Assembly: GCA_017394765.1 (NCBI GenBank)
Contig: JAFPXF010000015.1
Coordinates: 1 to 18,735, forward strand
Direction of reading: 5' to 3'
DNA length: 18,735 bases
Source of the DNA: Bacteroidales bacterium
GTDB lineage: Bacteria; Bacteroidota; Bacteroidia; Bacteroidales; WCHB1-69
Below are positions 5,220-14,247 of this stretch, in pieces. A program made the position numbers and the translations under genes. The notes beneath the pieces were generated by a model. That model did no database searches. It worked only from the letters and a program-made list of their open reading frames with translations, and was not told the origin of the DNA. Each line of letters begins with the position of its first letter. Within the stretch, counting starts at the first letter, position 1.

Positions 5220-6431
5220 ATGGACACACTATTCAGAAAGAGCGACAGGCTGTTAGCCAATACCAGCACGGATATCGTCCGCGAAAAAATGGGCGAAATC
5301 CATTGGAACTCTCAGCTTATCACCATTATAGGTGCAAAAGGGGTGGGAAAGTCCACGCTTATAAAACAATACCTGAAACTGAACTACCCACCCGGTGACC
5401 GCAGGGTGCTGTATTGTTCGGCCGACACCGTGGACTTTTCAACTCGCACGTTGGTGGAGCTGGCCGAGGAATTCGTGATCCAAGGCGGAGAACTATTGGC
5501 GATAGACGAGATTCACAAATATAAGCCGGGCACTACGGATTGGAGTCGCGAAATCAAGGAAATCTACGAGTTGTTTCCTGATTTGAAGATGATTGTGAGC
5601 GGATCGTCCCTCCTTCGCTTGAAGGAAGGGGACGCCGACCTGTCTCGTAGGGCTGTCAAATACACGATGCCCGGTCTTTCATTCCGCGAGGCTCTCCGTT
5701 TCTACCACGCACTGTCGTTCCCCGTTTGGACGCTGGAGGACATTTTGGCGCACTCCCACGACTTGTGGCAAATGGTTTCTTCAAAGTGCAAGCCCGTGGC
5801 CCTGTTCAAGGAATATTTGGAGAAGGGATACTATCCTTTCCTGTTGGAGGGCGAAGGCGAGTATTACACGAAAATCGAGCAAGTGGTAAATTACATCATT
5901 GAAACCGAACTGCCCCAAATCTGCAAAGTGGGTGTCGCCAATGTCAGGAAGTTGCAGGCCCTCATCGCCATGATTTGCGGTGAAAAGCCCTTCGAGCTGA
6001 ATGCCAACAAGATAGCCGCAACTCTTGAAATAGGACGCGACACCGTGGTGGAATACCTTAAATACCTTGGGGATGCCAAAGTGCTGAACCTGCTATATTC
6101 TGACAAAAAAAGGATTGGAAAACTCTCAAAGCCCGACAAGGTGTATTTAGAGAACCCCAATATCCTTTATGCCCTTGCCCCAGCCAAAGTGGAAATCGGT
6201 ACCCTTCGCGAGACCTTTGCCGTGGATTGTCTTTCCGAATTCCATGTCGTGGAATATGGCAAAACACAAGGGGATTTCAAAGTGGATTCGAGATACACCT
6301 TCGAAATCGGCGGTCGCAGCAAGGACTTTTCACAGATTGCTGGCATGAAGGGCTCCTATGTTTTTGCCGACGACTGGGATATGCCCGACGGGGCTAAACT
6401 TCCGCTTTGGATGTTGGGATTCCTATATTAA
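5220..6431 (+). CDS. AAA-type ATP-binding protein with DUF4143 C-terminal domain
   Basis: A 403-residue soluble protein. The ATPase half has Walker A GAKGVGKST at 38-46, Walker B LLAIDE at 92-97, and VSGSSLL at 126-132 matching the sensor strand of this family. The C-terminal half carries KVYLENPNILYAL (about 309-321), typical of DUF4143, and an ending FEIGGRSKDF that matches the Glu-x-Gly-x-x-Lys part of a PD-(D/E)xK-like nuclease fold. A winged-helix-like stretch (NKIAATLEIGRDTVVEYLKYL) lies between. The family is abundant in Bacteroidales and its role is poorly defined; DNA or defence-related functions have been suggested by its fold. The length is normal and no disruption is seen. It appears monocistronic: short leader, its own promoter, 48 bases to the next gene. 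Confidence 0.88.
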   Translation: MDTLFRKSDRLLANTSTDIVREKMGEIHWNSQLITIIGAKGVGKSTLIKQYLKLNYPPGDRRVLYCSADTVDFSTRTLVELAEEFVIQGGELLAIDEIHKYKPGTTDWSREIKEIYELFPDLKMIVSGSSLLRLKEGDADLSRRAVKYTMPGLSFREALRFYHALSFPVWTLEDILAHSHDLWQMVSSKCKPVALFKEYLEKGYYPFLLEGEGEYYTKIEQVVNYIIETELPQICKVGVANVRKLQALIAMICGEKPFELNANKIAATLEIGRDTVVEYLKYLGDAKVLNLLYSDKKRIGKLSKPDKVYLENPNILYALAPAKVEIGTLRETFAVDCLSEFHVVEYGKTQGDFKVDSRYTFEIGGRSKDFSQIAGMKGSYVFADDWDMPDGAKLPLWMLGFLY

Positions 6432-6479
6432 ACATTTTACCCTTTCAAAAAAATGTATTTTCGATTTTTCTCTGTTTTT

Positions 6480-8858
6480 ATGAGCAATCCTCTTTTCAAT
6501 ATGCGAAACGGCCTGTTCGTCATCGCCTTTTTGCTGGCTGTCAGCGTGCAAGCGCAGCAGCGCGACCGGTTAGGCGAACTTGATGTGGTGTGCCGCAACG
6601 AAATCGTGACCCACACCTCAGTGGCCCCCGACGGCACGCTTTGGATGGCGACCGAATGCGGGGAAATTTACCGCGCCGACGACATCCATTCACCGTGGCG
6701 CATCCTGAAAGAAGGCTCCTTGGGCGGCGACCAAGGTGAAACCTTTGAGAATATTGTGGCCTACGACCGCAACACAGCGGTCATTGTGGGCAATATGTGG
6801 CGCGGCTATTTCAGGCGAACGACCTCAGGAGGCCAATCGTGGGATGAAATCAAGTATGATAGTAAACGGGGACATGAGTGGTTCCACCCTGTCTGGCGCG
6901 GCCAAGGAGGAATGATGTGGACGGACTCCCAGAACGGTTATTTGGCATTCAGTACCGACAGCGGGCGCACTTTCTCCGTACTGTATAATACGGCCTTCAA
7001 CGACAAGACGAACATCCAGGACATCTACATGCTTTCGGCCGACAGCGGCTGGATTGCCATCCGTGAAGGAGGACTCTACAGCACCTCCGACAACTGGCGC
7101 ACCTGCCACCGCCTTGCCTCTCCGTACTGCAAAGGAGTGAAACGTGTCCGACCGTGGAAAAACCACCTGATAGTGACGCAAGGCGGCAAGAGTTACTACA
7201 CAGCAATCGGTGGGGATGGCCGCTGGCAAAGCACCCCGCTGGCACTACGGGACTTCGAGGTGGACTCTGCCACCGGGATGTTGTGGGCGCTAGACGACAA
7301 CGGGCAAGTCGTCCTGATGGAGGACATCGACCGATGGAAACCAATAGACGTGAACGCGCTGTTCATCATCGGGATGCACGAAAGTCGTCTCTATTGCCGG
7401 GTCAACGAAGGGGTGATGCGCGTGGATGCCAACGGGGTAGTGGACCAATGTCCGTTTCTCACCGCCGAGAAGGCACTCGCTAAGCCAGAAAAAATCATCA
7501 AACATGGGGATTTTCAGTGGGGCTTCGATGAAAAAAGCGTCTATCTCCGCGACCGCAAAGGCTGGTACCGCGTGGCACGTCCGCTCGACATTGCCGGTGC
7601 AACCCCTGATCCTGACCGCGAGGACCGCGTCATCATCCTGAACTATGCGGGGGAGAACTTCAGCGTGGACACTGCCGGCCGCGTGGAGCCTTACATTTAC
7701 CCACAACCGTTAGCCGCTTTCGTCAAGTCAGGTCTGCAAAGTATGGAGATTATGACTTTCTCAACGTTGGGACACCAAGTTTATAAAGAAACCATCGGTT
7801 TTCGACGCGATGGCGACCGCCTGGTGGAGGATACCCGCACGGAAACCAGAGAGAACTACGACCCTCATCTCAGCAACGGACCCACGAAAAAGACCACCCC
7901 GGTGGCTGTTGATGGCGATTCTGACATCCGTCAACTGTCGGCATCATCTATGGAAAAAGCCCTGTTGACCCTCGGCGAGCGTTACCACCAATATCCCATC
8001 CCGCAAGACTTCGGTTTGGCCGATACCACGTTGGATTTGCACAAGGTATATGCCGCCGGGAACATACGCAGCACTAATCAGTACGGCTACAACGTCACCT
8101 TTGTCAACCAGTCAGGCGACAAACTCACGGTTTGGGGGCAAACCTCCGCCCATGTTGACCTTGGCGGAAGCACGCACTATCCGTGGCTGCTGCCGATGAC
8201 CGTGTGCTGGCGCGAGGCAGAATTCTTTACCTACCAACCTGTCCTGTGGCAGGCTCTGCGCGAGGCGATGCCCGACAGTATGCTGTTGCGAGAATACCTT
8301 GACAACGGCACCCTGCACCCAAGATACACCCTGCAAAGCGGGGATTTGATATTCCTGAACAACAATCGCTCGGACATGGAGAAAGCCATCACGGCCAGCA
8401 CAGGCGAATATTCGCACGTGGCGTTAGTAGAACGCGACAGCGCGGATGACGTGTGGGTCGTCGAAGCCTCGCCAAAGAAGGGTGTGCAGCGCATATCTTA
8501 CGAGCAATTTGAAAGAAATCACAACCTCGGATTCTTCCGAGGGAATATCGACATCTACCGTCTCACTGTGCCTTTCGACACTTTTGCGGTTATCGCCCGT
8601 GCCAAAAGGCTGGTCGGGAAACCCTACGACAACGCCTTTCTGCCCGACAATGATGCCTACTACTGTTCAGAGCTCATCCAGGTGGCCTTTGGCGACATTT
8701 TCCCGTCGAAGCCGATGAACTGGCGCGATGCCGACGGAAATTTGCCCGAATATTGGATAAAGCATTTTGAAGAACTCGGCATGCCCGTTCCAGAAGGCGT
8801 TCCTGGCACCAATCCTACCGATATGAGCCGATCGCCGTTGCTGAAAATGTTGAAATAG
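6480..8858 (+). CDS. Exported beta-propeller-like protein with C-terminal YiiX-like cysteine hydrolase
   Basis: A 792-residue protein. The start at 6480 is chosen because the broken paralogue at 13554 begins at the equivalent ATG (MRNPLFNI against MSNPLFNM); an earlier in-frame ATG at 6453 is possible. A signal peptide ends at QAQQ. Residues about 30-350 have repeated Trp, SxDxGxT and GxLYxTSDN patterns (FSTDSGRTF, LYSTSDNWRTC), as in BNR/YCF48 beta-propellers. Residues about 615-770 form a permuted NlpC/P60 (YiiX/YebB, DUF830) hydrolase: GDLIF, His646 in EYSHVALVERD, and Cys729 in YYCSELIQ. The enzyme probably cuts an amide bond in the envelope; its substrate is unknown. A region at 350-600 is unassigned. 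The combination seems unusual to me. Confidence is high for the hydrolase and moderate for the propeller. Confidence 0.8.
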   Translation: MSNPLFNMRNGLFVIAFLLAVSVQAQQRDRLGELDVVCRNEIVTHTSVAPDGTLWMATECGEIYRADDIHSPWRILKEGSLGGDQGETFENIVAYDRNTAVIVGNMWRGYFRRTTSGGQSWDEIKYDSKRGHEWFHPVWRGQGGMMWTDSQNGYLAFSTDSGRTFSVLYNTAFNDKTNIQDIYMLSADSGWIAIREGGLYSTSDNWRTCHRLASPYCKGVKRVRPWKNHLIVTQGGKSYYTAIGGDGRWQSTPLALRDFEVDSATGMLWALDDNGQVVLMEDIDRWKPIDVNALFIIGMHESRLYCRVNEGVMRVDANGVVDQCPFLTAEKALAKPEKIIKHGDFQWGFDEKSVYLRDRKGWYRVARPLDIAGATPDPDREDRVIILNYAGENFSVDTAGRVEPYIYPQPLAAFVKSGLQSMEIMTFSTLGHQVYKETIGFRRDGDRLVEDTRTETRENYDPHLSNGPTKKTTPVAVDGDSDIRQLSASSMEKALLTLGERYHQYPIPQDFGLADTTLDLHKVYAAGNIRSTNQYGYNVTFVNQSGDKLTVWGQTSAHVDLGGSTHYPWLLPMTVCWREAEFFTYQPVLWQALREAMPDSMLLREYLDNGTLHPRYTLQSGDLIFLNNNRSDMEKAITASTGEYSHVALVERDSADDVWVVEASPKKGVQRISYEQFERNHNLGFFRGNIDIYRLTVPFDTFAVIARAKRLVGKPYDNAFLPDNDAYYCSELIQVAFGDIFPSKPMNWRDADGNLPEYWIKHFEELGMPVPEGVPGTNPTDMSRSPLLKMLK

Positions 8859-8866
8859 CAAAGAAC

Positions 8867-8923
8867 TCACCCTTTAGGCATCGTCAGGCGGAGACTGCCC
8901 ATCAGTTCGCGGTAGAACAGCAG
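8867..8923 (-). pseudogene. Remnant of an AraC-type regulator, copy 1
   Basis: Read on the minus strand, LLFYRELMGSLRLTM matches the AraC gene at the right end of the window (LLFYRELMGSLCLTM), then jumps directly to PKG and a stop, equivalent to the QPRG end of related copies. About 120 codons with the whole DNA-binding domain are gone. It lies convergent to the propeller-hydrolase, as does the copy at 14085, in the same AAAGAACTCACCCT context. Confidence 0.75.
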
Positions 8924-8950
8924 GTGGTGGACCATAACTGCAGCGAATGA
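8924..8950 (+). pseudogene. 3' tip of a second cation diffusion facilitator gene
   Basis: The plus strand reads VVDHNCSE then TGA, matching VVDHNYSE at the end of the transporter at 1540-2664, in the base string GTGGTGGACCATAAYTRCAG. It directly abuts the AraC remnant on the other strand, so a deletion joined two genes here. Only nine codons are left. Confidence 0.65.
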
Positions 8951-8984
8951 TGGAGGCATTGGAGAAAATTGAATAAAATAGGCT

Positions 8985-9341
8985 ATGGAAATTACTCTTC
9001 TTTTAGAATACACCGACCGTGCGCAGCTGCGGCAGTGGCTCGCCGACAACCACCCCTCCGCCAAGGAGTGCTGGGTGGCGACTTACCGTGGAAAAGAGCC
9101 GTTGCCCGGCCCTTGTTTGTCCTACCTCGCTGTGGTGGAGGAAGCTCTCTGCTTCGGCTGGATCGACAGCACCTGCAAGCGCCTGCCAGACGGACGCCTG
9201 GCGCAACGCCTCTCACCGCGCCGCAAAAACAGCCATTGGACAGAGCGTAACCGGCAACGCTGTGCCGATTTGGAACAGCGCGGCCTGATGACGGATGCGG
9301 GAAGGGAGGCGCTAACTGACAATACAAGCAGGAACCGTTAA
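8985..9341 (+). pseudogene. Truncated YdeI/OmpD-associated family protein
   Basis: The frame of 118 residues starts MEITLLLEYTDRAQLRQWLA and carries EALCFGWIDSTCKRL and RLSPRRKNSHWTERNRQR, typical of YdeI-family proteins (bacteriocin-protection type). Those are about 190 residues long; this one ends soon after MTDAGREA. The last codons, LTDNTSRN, may be the start of the family's C-terminal LIDNT segment, which would make this another internal deletion with the true tip also lost. Its TAA stop shares the TTAA with the stop of the convergent peptidase remnant. It could still be translated; whether a stable protein results is unclear. Confidence 0.7.
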
Positions 9342-10014
9342 CGCACTACGAATTTAGCAGTCTTCTGATAATCCTTGCCCTTTATGTGCAAGAAATAAAG
9401 TCCATTTTCCAAGTCCGCCACGGAAATCGTTCCGGAAGTGGGACCATTCACCATCTCTTGACCTAAAATATTGAAAATGGAATAATTAACTTGCTCGCAA
9501 GGGGGATTCTTCAAATAGAGAACATCAGAACCTGGTGCCAAATGGGCAGGATTACCCGCTTGCAAATTGGCAATCAAGGTTGTGTACATGAGAGAATCGG
9601 GGTTGCGGAACAAATGGAAATAGCCGTCATTGTCGGAAAAACGGGTGTCCAGCGTCGTCCGTAAATAATTGACAATCTGCGCCATCGCAACGGCGGGGCA
9701 GCCGGCATAACTATAGGAGTTTCCGTTCAGCGGATCCCTCGGGCAAAGCTGATTGTACGGATAATCCTGATCCCACTGCGTGGAAAGCAGTCCTCCGGAA
9801 CGAAGCGATGGAGTGGCGGGATGTGGTATAGCCGCAGTTCTAAGGGGCATATTCTGAGCTTTTACAATTGTTGCATTGATAAAAGCAGAAAAAAAGTGCT
9901 GTTGCCATTCCATATATGAGCCAAGAATGTAACTTTTCCATTTGCTATGAATATAGATTCGACTAGAATTTGAGCGGCAAAAATACTCAAAAACCATAAT
10001 AGGGACAGTTTCAT
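9338..10014 (-). pseudogene. Collapsed secreted C10 (streptopain-like) peptidase with T9SS sorting tail
   Basis: Minus strand. A signal peptide (MKLSLLWFLSIFAAQ, ATG at 10014) lies in a different frame from the rest, so there is a frameshift early on. The main frame has LLSTQWDQDYPYN and the nucleophile motif AGCPAVAMAQ of family C10, then skips to SLMYTTLIANLQAGNPAHLA, which normally comes just before the catalytic His. It then skips again, losing that His, to a C-terminal ENGLYFLHIKG...TAKFVVR type A sorting domain of type IX secretion. A full protein would be 500 or more residues; about 225 codons remain. It is inactive, but shows that the lineage had type IX secretion. Confidence 0.75.
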
Positions 10015-10058
10015 ACATGCTAATTTTTTTACGAAAAGAACCATAAATATAAAAAGTG

Positions 10059-10066
10059 TATCTTTG
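10059..10066 (+). promoter_or_regulatory. -7 promoter element for the amidophosphoribosyltransferase
   Basis: TATCTTTG fits TAnnTTTG and lies 27 bases before the ATG at 10093, in an 18-base context identical to that at 103-120. No clear -33 TTG is present. The peptidase remnant is divergent from this gene. Confidence 0.6.
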
Positions 10067-10092
10067 CAGCTTTATTTATTTTTAACAAACAA

Positions 10093-11865
10093 ATGGAAGT
10101 TTTAAAACATGAATGCGGGGTGGCGATGGTTCGACTGCTCAAGCCCTTGGCATTTTACGAGAAGAGATACGGCGACAGCCATTATGCCCTCGGCAAACTC
10201 TACCTGATGATGGAGAAGCAGCACAACCGGGGCCAGGAAGGGGCCGGCGTCGCCTGCGTCAATATCCATCAGACCCCTGGCCACGAATACATGTACCGCG
10301 AGAAAGCGGAGGGCAAGGACGCCATCACCAAGGTGTTCGGCACCATCTACCGCCAGGCTTCCGCCCCCGATCCCGATGACCCATGCGCAGGTCCCGCCTT
10401 CTCCGGCGAGCTGTACATGGGTCATCTTCGTTATTCCACCACGGGCAAAGGCGGGCTGAAATACGTGCACCCGTTCCTCCGCCGCAACAACTGGCGGGCG
10501 AAAAACCTCTGTCTGTGCGGCAACTTCAACATGACCAACATCGAGGAGGTGTTCGACTACCTCACTTCCAAAGGGCAGTACCCCCGCGTCTATAGCGACA
10601 CCTACATCCTGCTGGAACTGATGGGACACCGCCTCGACCGCGAGGTGGAGCGTTGCTACCAAGAGGGACTGGCGTTAGGACTGGACGATCAGAAAGTGAC
10701 TGAATATATTGACGATCATGTGGATATGGCCAACGTCCTGAAGTCCACGATGTCGCATTTCGACGGCGGTTATGTGATGTGCGGGATGACGGGCAGCGGC
10801 GAGATGTTCGCCATGCGCGACCCGTGGGGAATCCGCCCCGCCTTCTACTACCGAAACGATGAAATCTGCGCCATCACCAGCGAACGCCCCGTCCTGCAGA
10901 CCACCTTTAATCTGCAACAAAAAGATATTCAGGAGCTGCAGCCCGGACAGGCCATCATCATCAACCGCAAAGGGGAAATCCGTTTGGAACAGGTGATGCC
11001 GGCGGAGAAGTTCTCGGCCTGCTCCTTCGAACGGATCTATTTCAGCCGGGGCAACGACAGCGACATCCATCGCGAGCGTAAGACTTTGGGCTTCCAACTT
11101 CGCGATTCTATCTTGAAAGCCATCGACGGTGATGTGGAGAACACCGTGTTTTCCTACATCCCCAACACGGCGGAGGTGGCCTACCACGGTATGGTGGAGG
11201 GCATCCGCAGCGTGGCACCGAATGTCCGCGCCGAGAAGGTGGTGTGGAAGGACATCAAACTCCGCACCTTCATCACCGAGGGCAGCACCCGCAACGACCT
11301 GGCCGCGCACGTCTATGACATCACCTTCAACTCCATCCGCCCCGGCATCGACAATTTGGTGGTCATCGACGACAGCATCGTGCGGGGCACGACCATGCGC
11401 GAAAGCATCCTGAAAATCTTAGACAGGCTGCATCCGAAGAAAATCGTGGTGGTCAGCTCGGCACCGCAAATCCGCTATCCCGACTTTTACGGCATCGACA
11501 TGGGTCGCATCGAGGAGTTCATCGCCTTCCAAGCCTGCATTTCACTGCTGAAAGAGCGGAAGATGGAAGATTGGATAACCAAGGTGTATGAAAACTGCCG
11601 ACAGGATCACGAGGAGGCGTTGCGGCAACTGTACGAACCGTTCACCGTGGAGGAGCTGAACACGAAAATGGTCGAGCTGCTGAGACCCGATGACGTGCAC
11701 TGCCCGATAGAATTAGTCTTCCAGTCGTTGGAAGGCCTTCACGAGGCCATCCCGGACTATCCCGGTGACTGGTACTTCTCCGGCCGATACCCCACAACAG
11801 GTGGCGCTCGCCTCGCCTGTCGCAGCTTCGTGAACTGGTACGAAACCTTAAACTCTAAACCTTAA
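10093..11865 (+). CDS. Amidophosphoribosyltransferase-family protein (Bacteroidetes type)
   Basis: A 590-residue cytoplasmic enzyme of the PurF family, which makes 5-phosphoribosylamine from PRPP and glutamine, the first step of purine synthesis. The glutaminase half starts MEVLKHECGVAM, so Cys8 would become the N-terminal nucleophile after removal of a short leader. EKQHNRGQEGAG, LRYSTTG and MRDPWGIRP are glutaminase landmarks. The transferase half has SRGNDSDIHRERKTLG and the PRPP loop VVIDDSIVRGTT at 424-434. It is longer than E. coli PurF (505) and belongs to a divergent version in Bacteroidetes, so a second, canonical purF may exist elsewhere. It is 13 bases upstream of pyrG, linking purine and CTP synthesis. 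The end of the gene contains a 14-base tandem repeat. Confidence 0.85.
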   Translation: MEVLKHECGVAMVRLLKPLAFYEKRYGDSHYALGKLYLMMEKQHNRGQEGAGVACVNIHQTPGHEYMYREKAEGKDAITKVFGTIYRQASAPDPDDPCAGPAFSGELYMGHLRYSTTGKGGLKYVHPFLRRNNWRAKNLCLCGNFNMTNIEEVFDYLTSKGQYPRVYSDTYILLELMGHRLDREVERCYQEGLALGLDDQKVTEYIDDHVDMANVLKSTMSHFDGGYVMCGMTGSGEMFAMRDPWGIRPAFYYRNDEICAITSERPVLQTTFNLQQKDIQELQPGQAIIINRKGEIRLEQVMPAEKFSACSFERIYFSRGNDSDIHRERKTLGFQLRDSILKAIDGDVENTVFSYIPNTAEVAYHGMVEGIRSVAPNVRAEKVVWKDIKLRTFITEGSTRNDLAAHVYDITFNSIRPGIDNLVVIDDSIVRGTTMRESILKILDRLHPKKIVVVSSAPQIRYPDFYGIDMGRIEEFIAFQACISLLKERKMEDWITKVYENCRQDHEEALRQLYEPFTVEELNTKMVELLRPDDVHCPIELVFQSLEGLHEAIPDYPGDWYFSGRYPTTGGARLACRSFVNWYETLNSKP

Positions 11866-11874
11866 ACTCTAAAC
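11847..11874 (+). repeat. 14-base tandem duplication across the amidophosphoribosyltransferase stop
   Basis: CTTAAACTCTAAAC occurs twice, at 11847-11860 and 11861-11874. The second copy supplies the present TAA stop. With one copy, the frame would read Lys-Pro-Leu and stop at the TGA that overlaps the pyrG ATG (ATGA). Confidence 0.9.
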
Positions 11875-11878
11875 CATT

Positions 11879-13462
<1,584 letters not shown>

Positions 13463-13553
13463 AAAAAGCAATCCCAAGATTGTCAGCAATCTATATGCCG
13501 TCTAAACCTATTCCTTATTTGTATGTTTTTGCGCTCTTAAATGCAAAGTCATT

Positions 13554-14076
13554 ATGAGGAATCCCCTTTTCAACATCCAATATGGCCTGTTCGTCATCAC
13601 CTTTCTCTTGGCCGTCAGCGTGCAAGTGCAGCAGCGCGACCGGTTGGGGAAACTTGATGTGGTTTGCCGCAACGAATTCCACAACACCTTGCAAACCGGC
13701 GATCTCTTGTTCCCTGAATGAGAACAAGTCGGCTATGGAGAAAGCCATCACCGCCAGCACGGGCGAATACACCCACGTGGCGCTGGTGGAACGCGACAGT
13801 GCTATGATTATCACCCGCACCAAAAGTTTGGTCGGGAAGTCTTACGACATTGTCTTTCTGCCTGACAACGATGCTTACTACTGTTCAGAACTCATCCAAG
13901 TGGCCTTCGGCGACATTTTCCCGTCGAAGCCGATGAACTGGCGCGATGCCGAAGGAAATTTGCCCGAATACTGGATCAAGCACTTCGAAGAACTTGGTGC
14001 GCCCGTCCCCGAAGGCGTTCCAGGCACCAACCCTACAGACATGAGCCGGTCGCCGCTGTTGAAGAGGCTGAAATAA
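13554..14076 (+). pseudogene. Broken paralogue of the propeller-hydrolase
   Basis: Compared with the intact gene at 6480: the first 40 codons are kept (MRNPLFNI to DVVCRNE); about 580 codons including the whole propeller are deleted, joining to TLQTGDLLF. One extra C in the CCC at 13712-13714 then shifts the frame to a stop at 13719-13721. In the other frame NENKSAMEKAITASTGEYTHVALVERDSA continues, followed by a second deletion of about 56 codons, then KSLVGKSYD through the normal end (SPLLKRLK). The hydrolase His and the Cys of YYCSELIQ survive. An ATG at 13735 could start a 113-residue piece, but the loss inside the domain makes activity unlikely. Two deletions and one frameshift are directly visible against the intact copy. 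Confidence 0.88.
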
Positions 14077-14084
14077 CAAAGAAC

Positions 14085-14196
14085 TCACCCTCTCGGCTGC
14101 AAGCTGCGGCGGTACTCGCTGGGCGAAAGGCCGAGGTGCTGGGTGCGGTAGCGGCTGGAATAGCTCAAAGAGGTAAAGTTCATACGGTCGGCAATC
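14085..14196 (-). pseudogene. AraC regulator 3' remnant, copy 2
   Basis: Minus strand. IADRMNFTSLSYSSRY and LSPSEYRRSLQPRG then stop match the last 37 residues of the AraC gene at the right end of the window (IADRMNFTSLSYFSRY). Upstream homology ends abruptly at 14196, so only part of the second helix-turn-helix is left. It is convergent to the broken propeller-hydrolase, in the same arrangement as copy 1 beside the intact hydrolase gene. Confidence 0.85.
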
Positions 14197-14247
14197 GGCG
14201 CTTGCCCCGCGCGTTGAACATAAACAGTATCGTGGGCATACCTCGAT

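Noticed and set aside
9862..10044. Separate 60-residue membrane protein on the minus strand
   Set aside because: Its MKLSLLWFLSIFAAQ segment is best explained as the out-of-frame signal peptide of the peptidase remnant.
10102..11310. Two long minus-strand frames opposite the amidophosphoribosyltransferase
   Set aside because: Antisense shadows of a gene with full catalytic motifs.
13477..13492. pyrG terminator
   Set aside because: A 6-base stem with no T-run is too weak to call.
13735..14076. Possible functional stand-alone hydrolase in the broken paralogue
   Set aside because: The domain has lost about 56 codons between the His and Cys motifs, and there is no ribosome site or signal peptide for the internal ATG.
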